Assembly: GCF_014268885.2 (NCBI RefSeq)
Contig: NZ_CP077095.1
Location: 2,237,501 to 2,301,500 of the forward strand
Direction: 5' to 3'
Source of the DNA: Pseudomonas xantholysinigenes
Lineage (GTDB): Bacteria > Pseudomonadota > Gammaproteobacteria > Pseudomonadales > Pseudomonadaceae
Length of the DNA: 64,000 nt
A model generated the notes under the pieces. That model searched no databases. It was not told the origin of the DNA and saw nothing but the letters and a program-made list of their open reading frames with translations. Below are positions 24,735 to 31,833 of this stretch, in pieces (the first letter of the stretch is position 1; each line of letters opens with the position of its first letter). Position numbers and translations under genes: made by a program.

Positions 24735-24911
24735 ATGCAGATCCACGTGAAGACCAGTTTCACTCCTGACGGCATCATTTTTACGCAGGTGATCGATGAT
24801 CGAGAGAGGGATATGCGACTCAACCTTGCCACTCAGGTCATCAACACCCGTGACGCCCAAGTCCGAGAGGCGCTAATCAAGCTGGGGTGGACGCCACCAC
24901 CGACGAAATAG
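24735..24911 (+). CDS. small phage protein (58 aa), unknown
   Basis: 58 residues with GAGGG seven bases before ATG 24735, 10 bp behind the previous gene. Mixed beta/alpha: IHVKTSFTPDGIIFTQVI, then LNLATQVINTRDAQVREALIKLGW. Not recognised. Its TAG stop codon is part of the first copy of the GTCGG...CCGAC element. Confidence 0.6.
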   Translation: MQIHVKTSFTPDGIIFTQVIDDRERDMRLNLATQVINTRDAQVREALIKLGWTPPPTK

Positions 24912-24926
24912 TCAGGAACCCGACAC
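24909..24926 (+). repeat. hairpin element a (imperfect)
   Basis: TAGTCAGGAACCCGACAC, the first and least perfect copy: stem GTC-G/C-GAC with one A-C mismatch and loop GAAC. It stands between the early block and the lysis cassette, before a terminator. Confidence 0.55.
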
Positions 24927-24957
24927 CCGTCAGCACCGACCCTGTGTGCCATCGATG

Positions 24958-24983
24958 CCCCGCCACCGAGCGGGGTTTTCTTT
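24958..24983 (+). terminator. terminator between early block and lysis genes
   Basis: CCCCGC-CACCGA-GCGGGG followed by TTTTCTTT. It would stop early transcripts before the holin gene unless antitermination occurs. Confidence 0.8.
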
Positions 24984-25004
24984 GTCACCAGCCTGGAGGC
25001 GGCC

Positions 25005-25280
25005 ATGAAAGCCCCAGTGAGGAGCGGAAGTATGGCGAACAGTCCCGAAGGGATCGTAGAGGCGGTGGGCGTGTCAGTCGCCACCAAGGGCATGTGGACC
25101 GGCGCGGGGGCGGGCTTCCTCGGCTTCCTGGCCCAGGCCAACTGGATCGGCATCATCGGCGTCGTGCTCGCGCTGCTGGGCTTCCTGGTCAACACCTGGT
25201 TCCAGATCCGCAAGGACCGGCGCGAGTCGCGGGAGAGCGAGGCGCGGATCGCGGCGCTGAAAGAGCAGTGCAGGCCATGA
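25005..25280 (+). CDS. pinholin-type holin with two possible starts
   Basis: 91 residues from ATG 25005 (GGAGG at 24993-24997) or 82 from ATG 25032 (own GAGGAG site). Two transmembrane segments (WTGAGAGFLGFLAQA and WIGIIGVVLALLGFLVNTWF) are followed by a charged tail IRKDRRESRESEARI. The Gly-rich first span and the charged tail resemble phage 21 pinholin S21, which also has two starts with a short basic extension acting as antiholin; here the extra nine residues are MKAPVRSGS. It controls timing of lysis by depolarising the membrane. Confidence 0.85.
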   Translation: MKAPVRSGSMANSPEGIVEAVGVSVATKGMWTGAGAGFLGFLAQANWIGIIGVVLALLGFLVNTWFQIRKDRRESRESEARIAALKEQCRP

Positions 25281-25744
25281 CGCCGATCACCCAGCGGGTA
25301 TTGCGGGTCGCGGCTGGCTCCCTGGCCATGGCCACGGTGCTCGTATCCCACTTCGAGGGCCGCTCGCTGGTGGCCTACATCGACCCCGTGGGCATCCCCA
25401 CCATCTGCTACGGCAGCACTGCCGGCGTGAAGCTGGGCCAGACCAAGACCCCCGAAGAGTGCCAGGCCCTGCTGGCGGGTGAGCTGGGCCAGGCCTGCGC
25501 CTCGGTCGACAGGCTGGTTCGGGTGCAACTGCCACCGGCCCGCCGGGCTGCCCTGTGCTCGTTCGTGTACAACGCCGGGGCCAATGCCTTCGCCACCAGC
25601 ACCATGCTGCGCAAGCTGAACGCGGGTGATGCCCGTGGCGCCTGCGCCCAGCTCGACCGCTGGGTGTATGCCGGCGGCAAGCAGCTCGGCGGCCTGGTCA
25701 AGCGTCGTCAGGCCGAAAGGGAGCTGTGCGAGGTAGGTCTGTGA
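25277..25744 (+). CDS. GH24 endolysin, SAR type
   Basis: 155 residues overlapping the holin by 4 bp (ATGA). GH24 catalytic triad Glu27-x8-Asp36-x5-Thr42 in HFEGRSLVAYIDPVGIPT. The N-terminus (RVLRVAAGSLAMATVLVS) is a weakly hydrophobic, Ala/Gly/Ser-rich segment before the catalytic Glu, as in signal-anchor-release endolysins of phage 21. Such enzymes are exported by Sec, wait in the membrane, and are set free when the pinholin removes the potential. It cleaves the glycan strands of murein. Confidence 0.92.
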   Translation: MTPITQRVLRVAAGSLAMATVLVSHFEGRSLVAYIDPVGIPTICYGSTAGVKLGQTKTPEECQALLAGELGQACASVDRLVRVQLPPARRAALCSFVYNAGANAFATSTMLRKLNAGDARGACAQLDRWVYAGGKQLGGLVKRRQAERELCEVGL

Positions 25745-26193
25745 ACAAATACCTGCTATGCATCGCCGCTGTGCTTCTTGTCGCTTCGATAGCGGCGTTT
25801 TCGTCTCTAGTTGATACCAAGGCTGCGCTTCGTGACAAAACGCGCCAAATCGAAGAATTGGAGGCTTCTGAGCGAAGCAGGAAAAACACCATCAAACTGC
25901 TGGCTGAACTCGACACCCAGCACACCCAGGAGAGAGAGCGTGCGAATCAGACCAATGCCGACCTTCGTGCTGCTGTCGCTGCTGGCCAGCGCCGGTTGTC
26001 AGTCCCGGCCAAGTGCCCTGTCGTGCGAGCCACCAGCACCACCGCCAGCCTGGACCATGCAGAAGCGCGAGCCGAACTTGACCCAGCGGTTGCTGAACGA
26101 ATTGTCCGAGTCGCCAACGATGGCGACGACGCCATCCGCGCCTTGAACGCACTGCAGGACTACGTCCGCACCGCCTGCCCGGCACCCAAATAG
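25741..26193 (+). CDS. Rz-like inner-membrane spanin
   Basis: 150 residues from GTG 25741, overlapping the endolysin stop. One N-terminal transmembrane segment (YLLCIAAVLLVASIAAFSSL) is followed by a long coiled-coil (LRDKTRQIEELEASERSRK and on) and a C-terminal domain with two Cys (KCPVV and TACPAPK), the layout of Rz. It works with the Rz1 nested in it to fuse inner and outer membranes at the end of lysis. Confidence 0.85.
   Translation: MNKYLLCIAAVLLVASIAAFSSLVDTKAALRDKTRQIEELEASERSRKNTIKLLAELDTQHTQERERANQTNADLRAAVAAGQRRLSVPAKCPVVRATSTTASLDHAEARAELDPAVAERIVRVANDGDDAIRALNALQDYVRTACPAPK
25940..26146 (+). CDS. Rz1-like outer-membrane spanin lipoprotein, nested in Rz
   Basis: 68 residues in the +1 frame inside the Rz gene. 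GTG 25940 has an AGGAGAGAG site; ATG 25955 is an alternative. The lipoprotein signal MPTFVLLSLLASAGC has lipobox ASAGC, and the mature part is Pro-rich near its start (CEPPAPPPAW), as known for Rz1. The fully embedded arrangement is common in lambdoid phages. Confidence 0.8.
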   Translation: MRIRPMPTFVLLSLLASAGCQSRPSALSCEPPAPPPAWTMQKREPNLTQRLLNELSESPTMATTPSAP

Positions 26194-26206
26194 TCGGGAT
26201 TCCGAC
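26191..26206 (+). repeat. hairpin element b
   Basis: TAGTCGG-GATT-CCGAC: perfect 5-bp stem (26193-26197 with 26202-26206). The TAG is the stop codon of Rz. Followed at 26226-26257 by a stem that hides the ribosome binding site of the next gene. Confidence 0.75.
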
Positions 26207-26225
26207 GCCTTCCCCCCATGATGCT

Positions 26226-26257
26226 GGGGCCTCACTGATACCCATCCCCGAGGCCCC
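26226..26257 (+). promoter_or_regulatory. ribosome-site-hiding stem-loop before 26262
   Basis: GGGGCCTC (26226-26233) pairs perfectly with GAGGCCCC (26250-26257); loop of 16 nt. The only Shine-Dalgarno sequence of the following gene, GAGG 26250-26253, lies in the right arm, 8 nt before the ATG. Confidence 0.65.
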
Positions 26258-26261
26258 ATCC

Positions 26262-26651
26262 ATGCCAGCTCCCGACAATCTCCAGGTGCAGACGCCTGGC
26301 CAGCCGATCACCCAGCCCGAACCAGAGCAGCAGAACGAGCCCGAGTTCACCGCCAAGCACAACGGCGGCGGCCGCTGGCGCATCTACTCGACGAGCCAGG
26401 ACGACTGGTTCAGCGACTTCGTGGCCACTGGTGAAGGCGCCAAGGACGCCGCCCAGGCCGAGGCCGAGCGCCTGAACGCTGGCGGTACGCCGGTAACCAA
26501 GGCGCCCGATCCAGCCCCAGCGCCGGCCACGCCTGGCCAGCCGATCACCCAGCCCGCCGCCCAGGTCGCCCAGGACCAGCGCGCCGTGCCGGTCCTCACC
26601 CCCGAAGGCTGGCTCGTGCCCGAACTGCCCATCAACGCCCGCAAGGAGTGA
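26262..26651 (+). CDS. phage protein of unknown function with flanking repeats (129 aa)
   Basis: 129 residues. A compact middle part (FTAKHNGGGRWRIYSTSQDD, then WFSDFVATGEGAKDAAQAEA) is flanked on both sides by the same peptide TPGQPITQP, encoded by an identical 28-bp repeat (26292-26319 and 26529-26556). The C-terminus is LTPEGWLVPELPINARKE. Pro/Gln-rich ends suggest an extended linker. It lies before the portal gene; function not known. Confidence 0.7.
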   Translation: MPAPDNLQVQTPGQPITQPEPEQQNEPEFTAKHNGGGRWRIYSTSQDDWFSDFVATGEGAKDAAQAEAERLNAGGTPVTKAPDPAPAPATPGQPITQPAAQVAQDQRAVPVLTPEGWLVPELPINARKE

Positions 26652-26656
26652 TCGCC

Positions 26657-26863
26657 ATGGGATCGAAGAAACCCAGTAAGCCGAAGGTCGTGCAGACCGA
26701 AGACCCGGCAGTCACCGCCCAGAAAGCCGCTGACGAGGCGGCCAAGAAGGCGAACGAGGAAACCGCAGCGGCCAAGGCCAAGAAGCAGCGCAGCAGCCTG
26801 CTGTCGCAAGCCGGCGCCGCGGGCACCGTCATCGAGCAAGGCAAAAGGACCCTAGGGGCATGA
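26657..26863 (+). CDS. small Ala/Lys-rich phage protein (68 aa)
   Basis: 68 residues from ATG 26657 with AAGGAG at 26643-26648 (GTG 26648 is also in frame). Long charged helix (AQKAADEAAKKANEETAAAK) and a Gly/Ala end; a likely coiled coil. Its stop overlaps the portal start by 4 bp. In T7-like phages small head proteins (gp6.7, gp7.3) are encoded here; the match is by place only. Confidence 0.65.
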   Translation: MGSKKPSKPKVVQTEDPAVTAQKAADEAAKKANEETAAAKAKKQRSSLLSQAGAAGTVIEQGKRTLGA

Positions 26864-28476
26864 ACGCTGACCAGATCTGCAAGACCATGAGCACGCTCAA
26901 GTCGCTGCGCACCCCGCATGAGCAGGTCTGGCGCGACTGCTACGACCACACCTACCCGATGCGCGGGAACGGCTTCTACTGCGAGATGATGACCGCCCAG
27001 GAAGCGCTGAACCGCAAGGCGCGGATCTTCGACGGCACCGCGACCGACTCGTCGCGGGCGCTGTCGTCCCAGGTCCAGGCCGGCATGACCCCGGCCAATT
27101 CGCTGTGGTTCGGCATGGACGTGGCTCAGTCCACCGAGGATGAGCGCCGCTGGCTGGGCGAGTCCGCCGAGATCATCTGGGAGAACATCCACGCATCGAA
27201 CTTTGACTCGGCAGGATTCGAGGGCATGCTCGACGTCGTGTGCGCCGGCTGGTGCGCGCTGTACATCGACCAGGACCGGGAGAAGGGCGGCTACCTGTTC
27301 GACCTGTGGCCGATCTCCGGCGTTTACTGCTCGGCGTCGAAGCCGGGCGGCAAGATCGACACCGTCTACCGCTCGTACAAGCTGACCGCCGAGCAGGCGG
27401 TGAACGAGTTTGGCGAGGGCAACGTCAGCGAGTCCACGCGCAAGCTGGCCGTGGACAAGCCGCAGGAGCTGGTCGAGTTCGTCCATGCCATCTACCCGCG
27501 CAAGTCCTACGCCGTCGGCGCCCGCCTGGCCAAGAACATGCCCATCGCTAGCTGCAAGGTCGAGGTGTCGGCCAAGAAGCTGGTCAGCGAGTCGGGCTAT
27601 CACGAAATGCCCGTGGTGGTGCCGCGCTGGATGATGATCCCCGATAGCGTGTATGCCACCGGACCCGTGGCCGATGCGCTGCCTGATGTGCGCATGCTCA
27701 ACGAGATGGTGCGCATGGACATGGCGGCCGGCGACCTGGCCCTGGCAGGGATGTGGATTGCCGAGGACGACGGGGTTCTCAACCCCCGCACCGTGAAAGT
27801 CGGCCCGCGCAAGATCATCGTGGCCAACTCCGTCGACAGCATGAAGCCGCTCCAGACCGGTGCGGACTTCAACTACTCCGACACCCGCATCACCCGCCTG
27901 CAGATGGCCATCCGCAAGACCCTGATGACCGACCAGCTGCGCAACCAGGACGGCCCGGCGATGACCGCGACCGAGGTGCATGCCCGGGTGAACCTGATCC
28001 GCCAGCTGCTGGGGCCAGTCTACGGACGCCTCCAGACCGAGTACCTGCAACCCCTGATCGAGCGTTGTTTTGGCATCGCCATGCGCGCCGGCATCCTCGG
28101 CCAGCCACCGGAAACCCTGGCCGGACGCCCGTACACCGTCCGCTACCTGTCGCCGCTCGCCCGGGCGCAGAAGCTGGAAGAGGTCAGTGCGATCGATCAG
28201 TACGTCGCGGGCTGCGCCATGGCTGCGAAGGCCCAGGCCGACGCCGGTAGCGCCCCTGATGCCATGGACAACGTCGACTTGGACGCCGCGGCGCGCTTCC
28301 GTGGCGAGGCCCTGGGCGTTCCGTCCGACGTCATGCGCAGCAAAGCCGACGTTCAGCGCGTTCGCGATGACAGGCAGCAGGCCATGCAGGCCGCGCAGGA
28401 GCAGCAGCAACAGGCCGCAATGCAGCAGATGGTCGGCCAGGCCGCACTCAAGCAAACACCAGGAGCAGCAGCGTGA
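26860..28476 (+). CDS. portal protein (T7 gp8-like head-tail connector)
   Basis: 538 residues; T7 gp8 has 536. Near the N-terminus it has TYPMRGNGFYCEMMTAQEAL; then SSQVQAGMTPANSLWFGMD, typical of head-to-tail connector proteins of podoviruses; the end is Gln-rich (QAAQEQQQQAAMQQMV). Twelve copies form the ring at the unique vertex through which DNA passes. It is the first of a block that follows T7 gene order. Confidence 0.93.
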   Translation: MNADQICKTMSTLKSLRTPHEQVWRDCYDHTYPMRGNGFYCEMMTAQEALNRKARIFDGTATDSSRALSSQVQAGMTPANSLWFGMDVAQSTEDERRWLGESAEIIWENIHASNFDSAGFEGMLDVVCAGWCALYIDQDREKGGYLFDLWPISGVYCSASKPGGKIDTVYRSYKLTAEQAVNEFGEGNVSESTRKLAVDKPQELVEFVHAIYPRKSYAVGARLAKNMPIASCKVEVSAKKLVSESGYHEMPVVVPRWMMIPDSVYATGPVADALPDVRMLNEMVRMDMAAGDLALAGMWIAEDDGVLNPRTVKVGPRKIIVANSVDSMKPLQTGADFNYSDTRITRLQMAIRKTLMTDQLRNQDGPAMTATEVHARVNLIRQLLGPVYGRLQTEYLQPLIERCFGIAMRAGILGQPPETLAGRPYTVRYLSPLARAQKLEEVSAIDQYVAGCAMAAKAQADAGSAPDAMDNVDLDAAARFRGEALGVPSDVMRSKADVQRVRDDRQQAMQAAQEQQQQAAMQQMVGQAALKQTPGAAA

Positions 28477-28721
28477 CCGCATACACCACCGAGCAAATGG
28501 ACCAGATGTTCAAGCGCGTCTTCGAGCAGAACGCCGAGGGCGCCATCGTGCTTGAGGTGCTGATCAACCGCTTCGCGCGCAACGCCGTCACCGTTGGCGG
28601 CATCGACGCCATCCTCAAGACCTACCAGCAGTCCGGGCACCGCGAGGTGCTTGACCACATCATGCTCCGCATCAACCGCGCCAATGGCGTGCAGGACAAC
28701 TCCGACGAGGAACAGCAATGA
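28473..28721 (+). CDS. small head-region phage protein (82 aa)
   Basis: 82 residues from GTG 28473, overlapping the portal stop (GTGA) and the scaffold start by 4 bp each, so translation is coupled. Helical: TEQMDQMFKRVFEQNAEGAIV, VGGIDAILKTYQQSGHREVL. No named family recognised. It may be a head assembly factor, by place between portal and scaffold genes. Confidence 0.75.
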   Translation: MTAYTTEQMDQMFKRVFEQNAEGAIVLEVLINRFARNAVTVGGIDAILKTYQQSGHREVLDHIMLRINRANGVQDNSDEEQQ

Positions 28722-29581
28722 ACTGGTTCATCCATGGCCGTCTCGGCCACTTCCTGTGCAACGAAGCGGGCGAGGGCGGCGATCCGAGCGGAGGCGCCAC
28801 TCCACCAGCAGACAACCAGCCAGCTGGTACGGTGCTCAACAGCGGCGCCAACAACGACTGGCTCCCCGAGAAGTACCGGACGAACAGGGAGGACGGCAGC
28901 CTTGATCTTGAAGCATCGTCGCGGAAGGTTGCCGAGGCCTACAAGCACCTGGAAACCCGCATGGGCTCCGGCGATGCGCCACCCAAGGATGCCAGCGAGT
29001 ACAGCGTCAAGCTGGAGGGCGTCGAGGGCTTCAACTGGGACGAGTTCAAGAACGACGAGGGCACCCAGTCTTTCCTCAAGGGCGCCCATGCCAAGGGCAT
29101 GACCAATGCCCAGGTCGAGTTCGCCATCGGCGAGTACATGAAGCTGGCACCAGGCCTGATCGAGGGCGGCGCCCAGCTCAGTGAGCAGGATTGCAAAGCA
29201 GCACTCAAGGCGACTTGGGCTGATGACCAGACCTTCAACAGCAACGTGAAGGCCTCGTACCGCGCCGCCGAGTCGTTCGCCAGCCCCGAGGGCCAGCCCG
29301 GCAACTTCCAAGCGCTGATGGCCAAGTACGGAAACGACCCGGACTTCATCGCCTTCACCGCCAACATCGGCAAGGAGCTGGCCGAGGACACGCTGATCAC
29401 CCAGGGGGTTGTGAACGAGCAGGACTTCGCGGTCAAGACCAGTGAGTTGCGCAAGCAGCTGGAAGAACTGCCGGCCCACGACCCTAAGCGCGTGCAGATC
29501 CAGCAGCAGCTGGCCGACCTGTACAACGCCAAGTACCAGCGCCCCAGCTCCCGCATCAACACCACCGCCCCCGGCGCGTAA
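28718..29581 (+). CDS. scaffolding protein (T7 gp9-like position)
   Basis: 287 residues (T7 gp9: 307). Acidic and helical with a Gly/Pro-rich N-terminus (EGGDPSGGATPPADNQP), SWLPEKY-like segment NNDWLPEKYRTNREDGSL, and a C-terminus ending in a helix-rich QLADLYNAKYQRPSSR. The order portal-small gene-scaffold-capsid and the low-complexity acidic composition fit a scaffold. It would guide capsid assembly and leave the shell before packaging. Confidence 0.85.
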   Translation: MNWFIHGRLGHFLCNEAGEGGDPSGGATPPADNQPAGTVLNSGANNDWLPEKYRTNREDGSLDLEASSRKVAEAYKHLETRMGSGDAPPKDASEYSVKLEGVEGFNWDEFKNDEGTQSFLKGAHAKGMTNAQVEFAIGEYMKLAPGLIEGGAQLSEQDCKAALKATWADDQTFNSNVKASYRAAESFASPEGQPGNFQALMAKYGNDPDFIAFTANIGKELAEDTLITQGVVNEQDFAVKTSELRKQLEELPAHDPKRVQIQQQLADLYNAKYQRPSSRINTTAPGA

Positions 29582-29784
29582 GCGCTCCCGCCAAATAGTC
29601 GGGAAACCGACACCCCGCAACTCCGACCATCACAGGCATCCCGGTAGCAATACCGGGCCGGCCTGCGGTGGCACGCAGATACCCGGCCAGCCCCAGGCGC
29701 CGCAATGCCGATGCACGCCAGGAATCCCGGCCCGCACAGCGGATACCCGGCAGGCACACCCGAATCCGCATTGGAGTGCATCGT
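29582..29784 (+). other. structured 5' leader of the capsid gene
   Basis: 203 bp without gene. It starts with hairpin element c (29596-29611). Then CCCGGTA-GCAA-TACCGGG (29640-29657), a perfect 7-bp stem with GNRA loop, and a two-part stem GGCCGG...CCGGCC (29656-29688) with CTGCG/CGCAG inside. The capsid message is the most abundant in a phage; stable 5' structures could protect it. Confidence 0.6.
29596..29611 (+). repeat. hairpin element c
   Basis: TAGTCGG-GAAA-CCGAC, perfect 5-bp stem (29598-29602 with 29607-29611) and GAAA tetraloop, preceded by AAA as in copies a and b. Stands in the leader of the capsid gene, 15 bp behind the scaffold stop. Confidence 0.8.
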
Positions 29785-30654
29785 ATGTCCCAGTTCATTA
29801 CCGAAGCGTTCGTGCAGCAGTTCGCTGACAACTTCAAGCACGTCGCGCAACAGAAAATGTCCCGTCTCGAGTCGACGGTGACCATCGAGCCCAACATCGT
29901 GGGCATGTCGAAGTCCGTGAACCGCCTCGGCCAGCGTACCGCGCAGCGCCGTACCCAGCGGCACGGCGACACCCCGATCAATGACCAGCCGCACAGCACC
30001 CGGTTCGTGGACCTCTACGACTGGGAAGACGGCGACATGATCGACGACCAGGACAAGATCCGCATGCTGGTTGACCCGACCTCGGACTATGTCCAGGCGA
30101 TGGTCGCCGCCATGAACCGTGCCAAGGATGACGTCATCATCTCGGCGCTGGGCGGCTCGGCTCGTACCACCCAGGCGGGCGGCAGCGTGATCTTGCCGGC
30201 GTCGCAAAAGATCGCGGTCGGTGGTACCGGCCTGACCAAGGCCAAGATCATCCAGGCCAAGAAAATCTTCCGCCTGAACGAGGCTGACGAAGAGGCTGGC
30301 GAAGAGCTGTACATGGTCTATCACGCCAACGCCTTGACCGACATTCTGGCCGATACCCAGCTGACCAGCGCCGACTTCATGGCCATCAAGATGCTGCAGG
30401 AAGGCAGCCTCAAGGCCAGCTGGATGGGCTTCCGTTGGGTTCCGTCTGAGCGTCTGCCGAAGTCCGGCAACACCCGTTTCTGCTACGCGTATGCCAAGTC
30501 CGGGATGATCCTGGGCAAGGGCAAGGACATTACCACCCGCGTCGGTGAAGACCCGGGCAAGGGGTTCAACGTCCGCGTGTACGCCAAGCAGTCCATCGGC
30601 TCGGTCCGCGTGGAAGAAGAGAAGGTCGTCGAGATCGCCGCGAACGACCCGTAA
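29785..30654 (+). CDS. major capsid protein
   Basis: 289 residues from ATG 29785 (GGAG at 29772-29775). The N-terminus SQFITEAFVQQFADNFKHVAQQ and the stretch RFVDLYDWEDGDMIDDQDKIR are typical of podovirus capsid proteins with the HK97 fold (the phage_capsid_2 group), and GSVRVEEEKVVEIAAND is the common C-terminal strand. It forms the icosahedral shell. Long structured leader before it. Confidence 0.88.
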   Translation: MSQFITEAFVQQFADNFKHVAQQKMSRLESTVTIEPNIVGMSKSVNRLGQRTAQRRTQRHGDTPINDQPHSTRFVDLYDWEDGDMIDDQDKIRMLVDPTSDYVQAMVAAMNRAKDDVIISALGGSARTTQAGGSVILPASQKIAVGGTGLTKAKIIQAKKIFRLNEADEEAGEELYMVYHANALTDILADTQLTSADFMAIKMLQEGSLKASWMGFRWVPSERLPKSGNTRFCYAYAKSGMILGKGKDITTRVGEDPGKGFNVRVYAKQSIGSVRVEEEKVVEIAANDP

Positions 30655-30699
30655 GGGTCTTCGCTGCTCTCGCCCTCAACCCTATTCAGGAGTAACACC

Positions 30700-31164
30700 A
30701 TGGCAAACGGCAACGGCTCTCTGGCAGCGGCCCGCGTGGCATACCCGCAGACACTGACCAAACCCAACCTCCAGGGCGGCGACGTCCAGGTCTTCATCAG
30801 CACCTACACCGTTCCAGCGTCCGGCGGCCCCGGTATCGGCGAGTACATTTCGTGGGGCTTCTTGCCCTTCAACGCTCGCCTGATGCCGACCACCAAGCTG
30901 TATTTCAGCGCTGGCGCGGCATCGTCCACCCTCAACCTCGGCGACCCCGTGTCCCAGGCGCGCTATCTCGCAGCGACCGCTGTCACCACGGCAGGGAGTG
31001 CCGTAGCGGAGGCCCAGTTTGCTGGCGGCGCGCTGTTCGACGTCCTGATCACCAAACCAGGCGACGCAACCGATACCAGCGAACTGCGCTCCGTTGTGGC
31101 CGGCGCAGCCCTGCAGGCCGGCCAGGTCATCACCCTGGTCGCCCAGTACGCCCAGCAGAACTGA
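30700..31164 (+). CDS. phage protein behind the capsid gene (154 aa)
   Basis: 154 residues, CAGGAG binding site. Beta-rich and Gly/Ala/Thr-rich (TYTVPASGGPGIGEYISWGF, AAGAASSTLNLGDPVSQ-like), without charged clusters. Position and composition suggest a head decoration or stabilising protein. A terminator follows it. Not recognised as a named family. Confidence 0.7.
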   Translation: MANGNGSLAAARVAYPQTLTKPNLQGGDVQVFISTYTVPASGGPGIGEYISWGFLPFNARLMPTTKLYFSAGAASSTLNLGDPVSQARYLAATAVTTAGSAVAEAQFAGGALFDVLITKPGDATDTSELRSVVAGAALQAGQVITLVAQYAQQN

Positions 31165-31193
31165 TCGGGCTGCCATGGATGGCGTTTCACTTG

Positions 31194-31221
31194 CCGGGGC
31201 CTGTTGGCCCCGGTCCTTTTT
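31194..31221 (+). terminator. terminator behind the capsid operon
   Basis: CCGGGGCC-TGTT-GGCCCCGG followed by TCCTTTTT. It stands at the same place as T7 terminator T-phi, which lies behind gene 10 and lowers expression of gene 11 onwards. Confidence 0.8.
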
Positions 31222-31236
31222 GTGGAGAGACAAAAC

Positions 31237-31833
31237 ATGGCACTGGCGACCGGTGTTTCGATTTGCTCCAACGCGCTGTTGATGCTCGGCGCCCAGACCA
31301 TCAACGACTTCGCGGACCAGAACAACCTTGATCGGGCGAAGCTCTGCGCCAACCTCTACCCGTTCCAGCGCGACAGCATCCTGCGGGCGCATCCGTGGAA
31401 CTGCTGCATCAAGCGCCTCCTGCTGGCCCCCAACGCCGACAAGCCAGCCTTTGGCTACCCCAATGCCTTCGAGTTGCCGGCGGACTGCCTGCGCGTGCTT
31501 GAGGTTGGTTCGGGCGGCTGCCAGATCGACTACCTGGTGGAGGGTCGATCGATCCAAGCTGACACCGGATCGCTTGAACTGCGCTACGTCTTCCGCAACG
31601 AAAACGAAAGCACCTGGGATTCGCACCTGGTTGACCTGATGACTTTGGCCATGGCCGCCGTCCTGGCATATCCGGTGACACAATCGACCTCCGAGCGGGA
31701 CAGCCGTGAAGCAAAGCTGGCCCAGGCCATGCGACAGGCCAAGGCCGTGGACGGGCAGGAAGATCCACCGCAGACCCTTGGCGATGAACGCCTGTTGCGG
31801 TCCCGGTTTGGCAATGGCTGGGGGGTTGTCTGA
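31237..31833 (+). CDS. tail tubular protein A (T7 gp11-like)
   Basis: 198 residues from ATG 31237 with GGAGAG; T7 gp11 has 196. Typical features: CSNALLMLGAQTINDFAD, then LYPFQRDSILRAHPWNCCIKR and the YVFRNENESTWDSHLVDLM segment with a helical C-terminal half. It joins the portal ring to the tail nozzle as a 12-mer. It overlaps the next gene by 1 bp. Confidence 0.93.
   Translation: MALATGVSICSNALLMLGAQTINDFADQNNLDRAKLCANLYPFQRDSILRAHPWNCCIKRLLLAPNADKPAFGYPNAFELPADCLRVLEVGSGGCQIDYLVEGRSIQADTGSLELRYVFRNENESTWDSHLVDLMTLAMAAVLAYPVTQSTSERDSREAKLAQAMRQAKAVDGQEDPPQTLGDERLLRSRFGNGWGVV

Noticed and set aside
26632..28482. 616-codon minus-strand frame opposite the portal gene
   Set aside because: Shadow of the portal gene with the same GC effect; the plus-strand product is a clear portal protein.
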